A DNA stretch of 16,863 nt from positions 1 to 16,863 of the forward strand of contig CAKVJE010000036.1 in assembly GCA_934754735.1 (NCBI GenBank). Direction: 5' to 3'. The notes under the pieces were generated by a model that was given only the letters and a program-made list of their open reading frames with translations, ran no database searches and had not been told where the DNA came from. The position numbers and the translations under genes are program-made. This DNA is from an uncultured Candidatus Melainabacteria bacterium. Its GTDB lineage: Bacteria > Cyanobacteriota > Vampirovibrionia > Gastranaerophilales > Gastranaerophilaceae. Every line of letters begins with the position of its first letter. Position 1 is the stretch's first letter. This document shows positions 7,731 to 14,130 of this stretch, one piece after another.

Positions 7731-8240
7731 TTATTGGTCATTCTCTTTATGTTTACCTTCCATTAATTTTTCAAAATCTGAAGGTTTAATATTCTGAATG
7801 AAATCTTTAAATTCTTGTGCTTCTTCTTCGTCTTTTGCTGTGTCAGTCGAAACAGAACCATTCATAAGAACATTTGCTGTAACAAAAATTGGAGCTTCTG
7901 CTCTCATTGCAACTGCAATCGCATCAGATGGACGTGCATCAATTTGAAGTGTCTCATTATCTTTAGTTAAGAATAATGTTGCATAATAAGTTTCTTCTTC
8001 TACATCATTAATCTCAATTTTTTCCAGCTTATAGCCGGTTTTTTCTATAATATTCGTTATCAAATCATGAGTCATAGGTCTAGATACAACCAAACCTTCA
8101 ATGCATCTTATTATTGCACTGGCTTCTGCTGAACCAATCCAAATCGGAAGTGCTTTTCTATTATCTAAATCGTGGAGTACAACGATTGGCGAATTTGTTC
8201 TTACGTCAAGCGCAATACCCATAACTTTCATTTCTATCAT
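7731..8240 (-). CDS. Bifunctional nuclease-domain protein (BFN/DUF151)
   Basis: This 169-residue protein has the BFN (DUF151) fold: LDVRTNSPIVVLHD at the start, PIWIGSAEASAI at 32-43, and the conserved ARPSDAIAVAMR at 102-113. A plant member has been reported to have RNase and DNase activity; the role of most bacterial members is unknown. After residue 130 there is a charged helical tail (DEEEAQEFKDFI...) ending KHKENDQ. I chose ATG 8240, with GAGG 5 nt upstream, over ATG 8264, which overlaps the -10 element and has no ribosome binding site. It is transcribed divergently from nadK across 61 bp. There is no sign of partner genes. Confidence 0.85.
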   Translation of the reverse strand: MIEMKVMGIALDVRTNSPIVVLHDLDNRKALPIWIGSAEASAIIRCIEGLVVSRPMTHDLITNIIEKTGYKLEKIEINDVEEETYYATLFLTKDNETLQIDARPSDAIAVAMRAEAPIFVTANVLMNGSVSTDTAKDEEEAQEFKDFIQNIKPSDFEKLMEGKHKENDQ

Positions 8241-8262
8241 AATAACCTCGCTTTTAATTTTC

Positions 8263-8271
8263 ATTATATCA
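8263..8271 (-). promoter_or_regulatory. Extended -10 promoter of the bifunctional nuclease gene
   Basis: The minus strand reads TGATATAAT (8263-8271), with no recognisable -35 at 17 bp. The predicted start is near 8256, giving a leader of about 16 nt that still includes the GAGG ribosome binding site. This promoter also argues against the longer frame starting at 8264. Confidence 0.5.
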
Positions 8272-8286
8272 CAAGCCTGATTTATA

Positions 8287-8295
8287 TGTTATAAT
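8287..8295 (+). promoter_or_regulatory. Extended -10 promoter of nadK, leaderless
   Basis: TGTTATAAT (8287-8295) is a perfect extended -10 element. Counting six bases after it puts the transcription start at 8302, exactly the A of the nadK ATG. There is no Shine-Dalgarno before that ATG. Confidence 0.55.
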
Positions 8296-8301
8296 CCACT
8301 T

Positions 8302-9078
8302 ATGAAGATAAATGTTGTATACAATAAACAAATTACAGGCTATGAAAATGCTTTAGAAAAGTTGGAGCATGCACTCATTTCTAATAAGGTTGAGTTCAAA
8401 TCTTTTGATATCGATTATCTTGATACGTTCGGTGACTTCACTTTTGTAATAGGCGGAGACGGAACTTTGCTTAAATGTGCACGTTTTTATGCCGGAACGC
8501 CTGTGCTTGGTATTAATATCGGAAGATTAGGTTTTCTTGCTCAAGCCGGAGTCGATGCGATAGATAATGCAGTAAAAGCCGTAATTGAAGGCAAATATTC
8601 AACAGAAGAACGGCTTATGCTTGAATCCGGTAATGCAGTAGCGCTGAACGATTTTGTAATTAAAGGTTGTATGCATTCAAGAACTTCGAAATTTTATCTG
8701 GAAATTAATGGTAAATTTGTATGTGATTATATTGCAGATGGTCTGATTATCTCAACTCCAACCGGTTCAACAGCTTATGGACTTTCAGCCGGTGGTCCTG
8801 TTTTGTACCCGACTCTCGGCGCACTTGTTATCGTTCCAATTTGTCCGCATACACTAAATGCCAGACCGCTCGTAATTCCTGTTGGAGAGACGATTAGAGT
8901 TAAAACTAGTGATAAGTTGCTTTCTGTTGCAATTGACGGATTTGATACAACAGAATGCGTTAAAGAAATTTCTATAAAAACTTCTGACAAAAAGGCTGTG
9001 CTTGCATTTTTGAGTGATGATAGCTTTTATTCTGTTTTAAGAAGCAAGTTGCATTGGGGAATTTCACCTACTAATTGA
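8302..9078 (+). CDS. nadK: NAD kinase
   Basis: This 258-residue cytosolic enzyme phosphorylates NAD to NADP using ATP (or polyphosphate in some members). The family signature GGDGT is at 51-55, the conserved LND at 115-117 aligns with the NE/D substrate motif, and the glycine-rich ADGLIISTPTGSTAYGLSAGGP at about 145-166 is the NADK nucleotide-binding segment. INIGRLGFL at 71-79 is also typical. The length is slightly short, like the compact bacterial form, and complete at both ends. It is followed after 28 bp by an ABC exporter gene on the same strand, so the two probably form an operon, although no functional link is obvious. The start lacks a ribosome binding site and coincides with the predicted transcription start. 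Confidence 0.95.
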   Translation: MKINVVYNKQITGYENALEKLEHALISNKVEFKSFDIDYLDTFGDFTFVIGGDGTLLKCARFYAGTPVLGINIGRLGFLAQAGVDAIDNAVKAVIEGKYSTEERLMLESGNAVALNDFVIKGCMHSRTSKFYLEINGKFVCDYIADGLIISTPTGSTAYGLSAGGPVLYPTLGALVIVPICPHTLNARPLVIPVGETIRVKTSDKLLSVAIDGFDTTECVKEISIKTSDKKAVLAFLSDDSFYSVLRSKLHWGISPTN

Positions 9079-9106
9079 TGTTTGAAAACAAATGAAATAA
9101 AAAATT

Positions 9107-10843
9107 ATGATACTTGAATATTGCAAAAAGTTTTTTTACTACTTTAATAAAAACAAAAAATCATTCGTTAGTTATTCCGCATTCTCATTTTTTGTCGGAA
9201 TTCTTGAACTTGCAGGAGTTGCGTTAACTTATCCGTTTGTTATAAAACTTTTATCGGACAAATCTACTGATATTTGGCACTCGCCTTTATTGATTGGAGT
9301 GTTGATTATAGGACTTTTCTTAGCAAAAAATGCTTTAATGATTTTTTATATATACTTACAAGCAAAATTCACTAAGGATGTTGAAAAAGAAGCAAATATA
9401 GCTTTTGTAAAATATTTTCTCACTTCTCCATACCAAACAAGTGCAAAAATTCCGTTTGCCAAAAAGGCAAATATTCTTGGATATTTAATTCCTAATACTA
9501 TAAATAATTTTATTTTAAGACTTCTAAATTTAAATGTGAATTTCTTTATTTTTGGTTTGATTTCATTACTTTTAGTTATAAAATTTCCAGTTGCAATGCT
9601 AATAACTTTGATGTTTGCAGTTATTTTAATTTTTATTCAAAATAGTTATTTTAAACCCAAATTAACTAAAATCGCGAAAAAAGCTAGTGAAACATCTACA
9701 ACATATAATCAAAAGTCAAATGATGTTTTATTAAGTATTAAAAATGTAAAAATTTCAAATAATGCAAAATACTTTTTTGAGAATTATTTGAGCGCAATCA
9801 CACAATTCTACAGGGTTTGTATTGAGACTTCTTTTTTGAATTCAATTCCTCCTTATGTAACAGAACCGTTTATCATTCTTTTGTTATTTGTATTGTTGGC
9901 TGTAATTTCTTATCAAAATTACACAGAACCGGATAAACTTATAGCATCTTTTGCAATAATTGTTTCTGCTATTTTTAGACTTGCTCCAACTATATCCAGA
10001 ATTCAAGTAAATTTAAATGGTATAAATTCTGCATTACCAATTGTCAACGAGTTTTTAACAATATGCGACGATTTAGATATAAAAAATGTAAAAGAGCCAC
10101 AAAAACCTATATTTGCAGAATTCAATAAAAGTTTAGAATTAAAAAATATCTATTTTGAATATGAAAAAGATAAACCTATTCTTAAAAATATCAATTTAAT
10201 GATAAACAAAGGTGAATTTTTAGGAATAGCAGGACTTTCAGGAACCGGAAAAACAACTCTTGTTGATATTATTGCCGGACTTTTGACTCCAAAATCTGGA
10301 GAAATTTTAATTGACGGAAAGCCACAGGAAAATTCACTAAGAATTGGTTACATTCCTCAAGAAGTTTCGTTGATAAATGCTTCTATTAAAGAAAATGTTG
10401 CTTATGGCTGTTCTGAAATTTGGGATGAGCGTGTAATTGAAGCATTAAAAAAAGCTCAATTATATGATTTTATTTTAGAAAATTATAAAGAGGGAATTGA
10501 AGCAAATCCATTTGTGGATTCAAATGGTTTCTCACAAGGACAAAAACAAAGATTGGCAATTGCTAGAGCGTTGTATTCAAATCCTGACATTTTAATTTTG
10601 GATGAAGCAACTTCCTCGCTTGATTTAAAAACAGAAGATGAAATTTGTTCTGTTCTTATGTCTTTAAAAGGCGAAAAAACAATTATTGCAATAGCGCATA
10701 GACTTTCTACAATTAAGAATGCAGATAGAATCGCATTTATGAAAAACTCCGAGATAGTCGATATCTCAGAGTTTAACGAGTTAATAAATAAAAATGCTGA
10801 CTTTAGAGAGCTTGCTAGACTAGCTTCTTTCAAAGAACTCTAA
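9107..10843 (+). CDS. ABC exporter, fused membrane and ATPase domains (PglK/MsbA-like)
   Basis: This 578-residue half-transporter works as a homodimer in the inner membrane. About six membrane segments occupy residues 20-300 (for example 23-46, 60-83, 143-160, 161-178, 252-268, 278-292). The ATPase domain has Walker A GLSGTGKTT at 376-384, a Q-loop Gln at about 418, an ABC signature FSQGQKQR at 475-482 (SQGQ instead of the usual SGGQ), Walker B ILILDEATSSLD and the switch His at 531. The ILELAGVALTYPF stretch of the first segment resembles flippases of lipid-linked oligosaccharides such as PglK, but the substrate cannot be told; no glycosyltransferases are adjacent. No clear Shine-Dalgarno precedes the ATG, so it may be translated by reinitiation after nadK. 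Its last 14 bp overlap the convergent small gene. Confidence 0.85.
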   Translation: MILEYCKKFFYYFNKNKKSFVSYSAFSFFVGILELAGVALTYPFVIKLLSDKSTDIWHSPLLIGVLIIGLFLAKNALMIFYIYLQAKFTKDVEKEANIAFVKYFLTSPYQTSAKIPFAKKANILGYLIPNTINNFILRLLNLNVNFFIFGLISLLLVIKFPVAMLITLMFAVILIFIQNSYFKPKLTKIAKKASETSTTYNQKSNDVLLSIKNVKISNNAKYFFENYLSAITQFYRVCIETSFLNSIPPYVTEPFIILLLFVLLAVISYQNYTEPDKLIASFAIIVSAIFRLAPTISRIQVNLNGINSALPIVNEFLTICDDLDIKNVKEPQKPIFAEFNKSLELKNIYFEYEKDKPILKNINLMINKGEFLGIAGLSGTGKTTLVDIIAGLLTPKSGEILIDGKPQENSLRIGYIPQEVSLINASIKENVAYGCSEIWDERVIEALKKAQLYDFILENYKEGIEANPFVDSNGFSQGQKQRLAIARALYSNPDILILDEATSSLDLKTEDEICSVLMSLKGEKTIIAIAHRLSTIKNADRIAFMKNSEIVDISEFNELINKNADFRELARLASFKEL

Positions 10844-10982
10844 CTTTCTCCATTAATTCCATAACTTTTTTTTTGAAAGTTGGATCAATTGGTGAAGAAA
10901 CGTAACCTTCAAATTTAGCTGCTTCTTCTCTTTCTAATATACTTTTTTCAAGCATTGCCAATTTTCTTACTGCAATATTCAT
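10830..10982 (-). CDS. Small 50-residue protein of unknown function
   Basis: The reading frame starts at ATG 10982, ends at TGA 10830 and encodes 50 residues. A perfect AGGAGG lies 5 nt before the ATG, the strongest kind of start evidence in this window. The N-terminal half is predicted amphipathic helix with many charges (RKLAMLEKSILEREEAAKF); the middle has SSPIDPTFKKKV and the C-terminus is again helical (MELMEKVRVL). There is no signal peptide or membrane segment. It overlaps the 3' end of the ABC exporter gene by 14 bp, tail to tail. Its promoter region shares an ordered set of motifs with that of the gene at 4076. I recognise no family; a small regulator or a subunit is possible but unproven. 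Confidence 0.7.
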   Translation of the reverse strand: MNIAVRKLAMLEKSILEREEAAKFEGYVSSPIDPTFKKKVMELMEKVRVL

Positions 10983-11013
10983 AATTGCCTCCTAAATCTT
11001 ACTTCTTAACCTT

Positions 11014-11090
11014 ATTTTACTTACATATATATAAAGTTGAAAAGTTTAAGAAAATTGCCTTTTTAAAAAGAGTTTGTTAAGAAATGTTAC
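11014..11090 (-). promoter_or_regulatory. Composite promoter region of the 50-residue gene
   Basis: On the minus strand, in order: GTAACATT-TC-TTAACAAA (11073-11090), AAAAAGGCAATT (11053-11064), ACTTTATATATAT (11025-11037). The last two words are identical to those before the gene at 4076, with the same 15-nt gap. A possible core is TTCAAC (11036-11041), 16 bp, TAAAAT (11014-11019). The upstream end overlaps the gloA stop codon. Confidence 0.45.
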
Positions 11091-11470
11091 CAATTAACTT
11101 TTTCAATTAGTTCTATTTCATAGCCGTCAGGATCTTTAATAAAAGCTATTTTTGATTCTTTACCATTTAAGTCGAATGGTGGATAAAGATATGAATAGCC
11201 AAGTTTGTTAATTTTTTTTGTAAATTCATCCAATGAATCAACAGAAAAAGCAAAATGTCCGAAGCCACTTCCTAATTCATAACCACCATCAGGTGTTTCA
11301 TCATTATATGTTAATTCAATTTGACAAGTGTTTTCTTCATCTGTTAAAAAGTATAACCAGCAATCTTCTAAACGTTTTTTGTGGTCAAGTTTCATATTTA
11401 ATACATCAGTATAAAACGCTAAAGACTTTTCAATATCTTTTACTCTAACCATTGTGTGTAAAAATTTCAT
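11087..11470 (-). CDS. gloA: Lactoylglutathione lyase (glyoxalase I)
   Basis: This 127-residue enzyme of the vicinal oxygen chelate fold isomerises the hemithioacetal of methylglyoxal and a thiol, the first step of methylglyoxal detoxification. All four metal ligands known from E. coli GloA can be placed: His5 (FLHTMVRV), Glu52 (QIELTY), His72 (GFGHFAFSV) and Glu120 (PDGYEIELIE). ELGSGFGH and KDPDGYEIELIE are hallmark motifs. The length is slightly shorter than E. coli (135). The start has AAGGAG upstream at normal spacing. No second glyoxalase gene is nearby. Glutathione may be absent in such an organism, in which case another thiol would serve; that is inference. Confidence 0.9.
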   Translation of the reverse strand: MKFLHTMVRVKDIEKSLAFYTDVLNMKLDHKKRLEDCWLYFLTDEENTCQIELTYNDETPDGGYELGSGFGHFAFSVDSLDEFTKKINKLGYSYLYPPFDLNGKESKIAFIKDPDGYEIELIEKVNW

Positions 11471-11529
11471 AATTCTTTCTCCTTAATGTTTTTATATATT
11501 TAGTTTAAAATAATCTTTAATAAAAATGC

Positions 11530-11566
11530 AAGTTTTTATAACAAAAGCTTAAAGAGTTATAAACTT
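11530..11566. promoter_or_regulatory. Inverted repeat upstream of the oxidoreductase gamma promoter
   Basis: AAGTTTTTATAAC (11530-11542) and GTTATAAACTT (11556-11566) are complementary apart from a 2-nt bulge, separated by 13 nt. The site ends 4 bp before the -35 hexamer at 11571, a typical position for a transcription factor operator. It lies between divergent gloA and the gamma subunit gene and could serve either. Confidence 0.35.
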
Positions 11567-11570
11567 AATC

Positions 11571-11599
11571 TTGTTCAAGTATAAATTTCGTGGTATATT
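11571..11599 (+). promoter_or_regulatory. Sigma-70-type promoter of the oxidoreductase gamma subunit
   Basis: TTGTTC (11571-11576), a 17-bp spacer and TATATT (11594-11599, 5 of 6). The predicted start is near 11606, giving a leader of about 54 nt. An independent promoter supports the view that this subunit gene is transcribed alone. Confidence 0.55.
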
Positions 11600-11659
11600 A
11601 CAATTAAAAGAAGTTTTATGTGGGGATACGATTTTTTAGTCTGCCACAGGGAGGTTGCG

Positions 11660-12196
11660 ATGGAAACTAATTTTATATTTGCCGGATTTGGTGGACAGGG
11701 TGTTCTTTTAGCTGGTACAGTTCTTGCTAACGCATTTATGCTTGAAGGCAAAAACGTAACTTGGTATCCTTGCTATGGTGCAGAGATGAGAGGTGGCACT
11801 GTTAATTGTGAAATTGTTGTATCAGATACAGAAGTTAGTTCTGTTCATAAACAAGATACGGATTACGCTATCGTTTTGAACCAACAGTCTTTTGATAAGT
11901 TTGTTAAAAGAGTGAAAAAGGGTGGAACAATTGTTGCAAATTCAACTCTTGTTGCTGAAACTCGTCCTAGAGATGATATTAAATATGTATTTGCTCCAAT
12001 GACAAAGCTTGCAAATGATTTAGGCACAAGCAAAGTTACAAATGTAGTTTCATTGGGTGTTTTAGCTTCTGTTTGCGATATTGTGACAAAAGAATACTTA
12101 GCAAAAGGGGTTGAAAAAGTTTTGGGAGCAAAGAAAAAAGATTTATTGCCTCTTAACTTAAAAGCTCTAAATGCATCTTGTGCTGAATGTGTATAA
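11660..12196 (+). CDS. 2-oxoacid:ferredoxin oxidoreductase, gamma subunit (KorC/VorC-like)
   Basis: This 178-residue protein is the gamma subunit of a 2-oxoacid:ferredoxin oxidoreductase, which oxidatively decarboxylates a 2-oxoacid to an acyl-CoA and reduces ferredoxin in anaerobes. Family features are GFGGQGVLLAG at about 8-18, WYPCYGAEMRGGTVNC at about 35-50 and the SLGVLA segment near the C-terminus. The YGAEMRGGT form is typical of the 2-oxoglutarate/branched-chain (Kor/Vor) type, but substrate cannot be fixed from this subunit. I chose ATG 11660 because GGGAGG lies just upstream; the extension to 11618 (MWGYDFLVCHREVA) has no site. The alpha and beta subunits are not adjacent: upstream is divergent gloA and downstream is convergent folE2 after only 7 bp. 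The other subunits must be encoded elsewhere. Confidence 0.85.
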   Translation: METNFIFAGFGGQGVLLAGTVLANAFMLEGKNVTWYPCYGAEMRGGTVNCEIVVSDTEVSSVHKQDTDYAIVLNQQSFDKFVKRVKKGGTIVANSTLVAETRPRDDIKYVFAPMTKLANDLGTSKVTNVVSLGVLASVCDIVTKEYLAKGVEKVLGAKKKDLLPLNLKALNASCAECV

Positions 12197-12203
12197 AAAC
12201 TTA

Positions 12204-12998
12204 TTATAAACCTTCGGCTTGATAAGCCCAAGCAGAATGGTTGTGGATGCTTTCTAATGATTCACATTCGACTTCAAATGAATCAATAATATCATTATTT
12301 CTAAGTAATAGAACTACGTCTCTCAAAACATCTTCTACAAACATTGGATTTTTGTATGCGTGTTCTGTTACATATTTTTCATCTTCACGTTTTAGTAATG
12401 AATAAAGCTCGCAAGATGCGCAATTTTCAATGCTTCTAATTAAATCTTCCAGCCAAATATGTTCGTCTTCCGGATATGTAATTTTTACTGATACAATTGC
12501 TCTTTGATTGTGAGCGCCAAAATCAGAAATTTCTTTTGAACAAGGACACAGAGTTGTTACAGGAACTTTTACACAAAGGAAAAATCTGTATTCTTCGTCT
12601 TCTTCTCCATAATTATCCAAAACTCCTTCAAAAGAACAATCATAACACATTGGGGCAGAAATTCCGGTAACAGGAGCTTTTTTATCGATAAAATATTTAA
12701 AATCAAATTTTAAATAACCGCTTTTTGCTTCTAATCGTTTGACTATAGCTTCTACGCAACCTTTGATATCTACGCCAAGCGTATTTTTACTGCGCCATTC
12801 GTTTAAAACTTCAACAAAGCGCGACATGTGTGTGCCTTTGTAGTGTGCAGGTAAAGAAACTCCGGCAGTTGCGCTAGAATAAATAACGATATCTTCTTTG
12901 TCTTTACGCTGGATGATTAAAGGAAGCTCAATCCCTTTAATACCAACCTTTTGAATGTCAACTCCGCGGTTATCTGATTGATTTTGAACATCTTTCAT
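12204..12998 (-). CDS. folE2: GTP cyclohydrolase FolE2 (GTP cyclohydrolase IB)
   Basis: This 264-residue enzyme converts GTP to 7,8-dihydroneopterin triphosphate, the first step of folate (and queuosine precursor) synthesis, as a metal-flexible alternative to FolE. Family marks are DVQNQSDNRG at 3-11 with KVGIKGIELP following, GTHMSRF at 55-61, the catalytic Cys region TLCPCSKEIS at 149-158 with His163 (AHNQRA), and IHNHSAWA at 251-258. The chosen start is ATG 12998, one base after the stop of the upstream gene; AAGGAG lies inside the end of that gene, 12 nt before the ATG. A TTG at 13019 in the same frame would overlap the upstream gene by 20 bp and has no site. The arrangement indicates translational coupling. 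It ends 7 bp from the convergent oxidoreductase gene. Confidence 0.93.
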   Translation of the reverse strand: MKDVQNQSDNRGVDIQKVGIKGIELPLIIQRKDKEDIVIYSSATAGVSLPAHYKGTHMSRFVEVLNEWRSKNTLGVDIKGCVEAIVKRLEAKSGYLKFDFKYFIDKKAPVTGISAPMCYDCSFEGVLDNYGEEDEEYRFFLCVKVPVTTLCPCSKEISDFGAHNQRAIVSVKITYPEDEHIWLEDLIRSIENCASCELYSLLKREDEKYVTEHAYKNPMFVEDVLRDVVLLLRNNDIIDSFEVECESLESIHNHSAWAYQAEGL

Positions 12999-12999
12999 T

Positions 13000-13323
13000 T
13001 TAGATTTCAACTCCTTCAAAATTCTTTTGTTCTAACGCAATAAGAAGTTTTAGCGCTGCAACTCTCTGAACTTTTGGAGGCGCATTTCTCAATAATTCAA
13101 CTGCTTTTAACATCATTGGATCGTTATCATACCAACGATTACCTTTACCTTGATATGTGTTAATAATGTCATAAACGTGTTCAATTACTTCACCGGCAAC
13201 TTGTTCTTGTAATTGAAGCATAAATTCAGCAGCTTCAGTTTTTGTTTCATCAGGTGAAAGTCTTAGAAGCTCTAATGCTTCTTTTAGAATAGGATCTCTA
13301 TCATACCAACGTTTATTAATCAT
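13000..13323 (-). CDS. Internally duplicated RWYD-repeat protein, coupled to folE2
   Basis: This 107-residue soluble protein consists of two copies of a ~37-residue helical unit. The first reads KRWYDRDPILKEALELLRLS (4-23), and the second NRWYDNDPMMLKAVELLRNA (62-81). Each starts with RWYD-x-DP, continues in two helices, and has a conserved EAAEFMLQLQEQ / VAALKLLIALEQ end. The linker carries GEVIEHVYDIINTYQGKG. There is no signal peptide, membrane segment or known catalytic motif. GAGG lies upstream of the ATG at normal spacing. Its stop codon is one base from the folE2 start, so the two are made together. It may assist or regulate folate synthesis, or merely share the operon; nothing in the sequence decides this. 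Confidence 0.75.
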   Translation of the reverse strand: MINKRWYDRDPILKEALELLRLSPDETKTEAAEFMLQLQEQVAGEVIEHVYDIINTYQGKGNRWYDNDPMMLKAVELLRNAPPKVQRVAALKLLIALEQKNFEGVEI

Positions 13324-13430
13324 TTTTGTCCTCGCATTCTTATTGTGTATATTGTATAATAAATATTGTGAATAGTGAATAGTGGTTTTCCTCTTCTGTA
13401 CGGAAACAGAATAATTATAAGGATTTAATT

Positions 13431-13865
13431 ATGAAAATTTTACTTATAAATGGTGCAAATTTAAATATGCTTGGTGCTCGAGAACCTGAAAAATACGGTT
13501 CTACTACTCTTAAAGACATTGAAACTTCTGTTATTAACAGAGGTAAAGAACTTGGAGCTGAAGTTGAAGCTTGGCAAAGCAATCACGAAGGTGAAATTGT
13601 TGATAAAATACAAGCTGCTAAGGGTAACTATGACGGGATTTTGATAAATGCCGGCGGTTACACTCATACTAGTGTTGTAATTCGTGATGCGATTTCTGCG
13701 GTTCAAATTCCGACTGTTGAAATTCATATGACAAATATTCATGCCAGAGAAGAATTCAGACATACATCTCTGTTATCAGGAGTTTGCGTGGCGCAAGTCG
13801 TAGGTTTCAAAGAACAAAGTTACATATTGGCACTAGAAGGGCTTGTTAACTATTTAAAAAAATAA
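13431..13865 (+). CDS. aroQ: 3-dehydroquinate dehydratase, type II
   Basis: This 144-residue type II dehydroquinase catalyses the third step of the shikimate pathway, dehydrating 3-dehydroquinate to 3-dehydroshikimate, as a dodecamer in the cytosol. INGANLNMLGAREPEKYG at 6-23 includes the catalytic Arg17 and Tyr22; INAGGYTHTS at 72-81 and VEIHMTNIHAREEFRHTS at 96-113 give the substrate-binding Asn and the catalytic His. Length is normal. The start has TAAGGA 7 nt upstream. A TATAAT at 13355-13360 may be its -10, but no convincing -35 precedes it; the leader contains a small hairpin (TTCTGT 13394-13399 / ACAGAA 13406-13411). No other aro genes are adjacent. A hairpin terminator follows. Confidence 0.95.
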   Translation: MKILLINGANLNMLGAREPEKYGSTTLKDIETSVINRGKELGAEVEAWQSNHEGEIVDKIQAAKGNYDGILINAGGYTHTSVVIRDAISAVQIPTVEIHMTNIHAREEFRHTSLLSGVCVAQVVGFKEQSYILALEGLVNYLKK

Positions 13866-13893
13866 TGTCAAATTAAATAAATTTTCAAAATAA

Positions 13894-13923
13894 AAACCTT
13901 CCTTTTTTAGAGGAAGGTTTAAA
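13894..13923. terminator. Terminator-like hairpin after aroQ
   Basis: AAACCTTCCT (13894-13903) pairs with AGGAAGGTTT (13911-13920) around a T-rich 7-nt loop, 29 bp after the aroQ stop. The T tail is short on the plus strand (TTT then AAAA) and better on the minus strand (five T). Confidence 0.6.
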
Positions 13924-14016
13924 ATTCTCTTTCTCTCTCTTTGTGTCTAACTTTTGTTAATGTCTTATGTATTATTAAAGTATATAAAAAAGCTATAATT
14001 TCAGGAGGGAAATTAA

Positions 14017-14056
14017 TTGTTACAAAACTTAATAAAAAGTTTGCAAATTGTAACAA
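14017..14056. promoter_or_regulatory. Nested inverted repeat in the leader of the HerA-like gene
   Basis: TTGTTACAA (14017-14025) is the reverse complement of TTGTAACAA (14048-14056), and inside it AAACTT (14025-14030) is the reverse complement of AAGTTT (14037-14042). The structure begins at the TTG start of the upstream ORF, so it could be an operator in DNA or an RNA fold that controls translation. Confidence 0.4.
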
Positions 14057-14130
14057 AATATATATCAACTGGTATGTTCATGGTAGGATTTCAGTATGAG
14101 AATTTTAGAAGTAAGAGATGGGTTTGTTAA
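14017..14130 (+). CDS. Candidate 37-residue upstream ORF / leader peptide
   Basis: The frame starts at TTG 14017 and stops at TAA 14128-14130, overlapping the first 35 bp of the next gene in another frame. AGGAGGG (14003-14009) lies 7 nt before the TTG, a far stronger site than that of the main gene. The product would be LLQNLIKSLQIVTKYISTGM followed by FMVGFQYENFRSKRWVC: a helical, mildly hydrophobic half and a basic tail. No family is recognised. It may be a true small protein, a leader peptide that couples translation to the main gene, or an accidental frame behind a regulatory AGGAGGG. The TATAAT at 13994-13999 could be its -10, but that would place the transcription start within the ribosome binding site. 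Confidence 0.4.
   Translation: MLQNLIKSLQIVTKYISTGMFMVGFQYENFRSKRWVC

Noticed and set aside
8241..8264. Longer start of the bifunctional nuclease gene at 8264
   Set aside because: That ATG overlaps the predicted -10 element, so it would lie upstream of the transcript.
11618..11659. N-terminal extension MWGYDFLVCHREVA of the oxidoreductase gamma subunit
   Set aside because: The family starts close to the GFGGQG motif, and the GGGAGG site serves the ATG at 11660.
12999..13019. TTG start of folE2 at 13019
   Set aside because: It would overlap the preceding gene by 20 bp without a ribosome binding site; ATG 12998 sits one base after the preceding stop with AAGGAG upstream.
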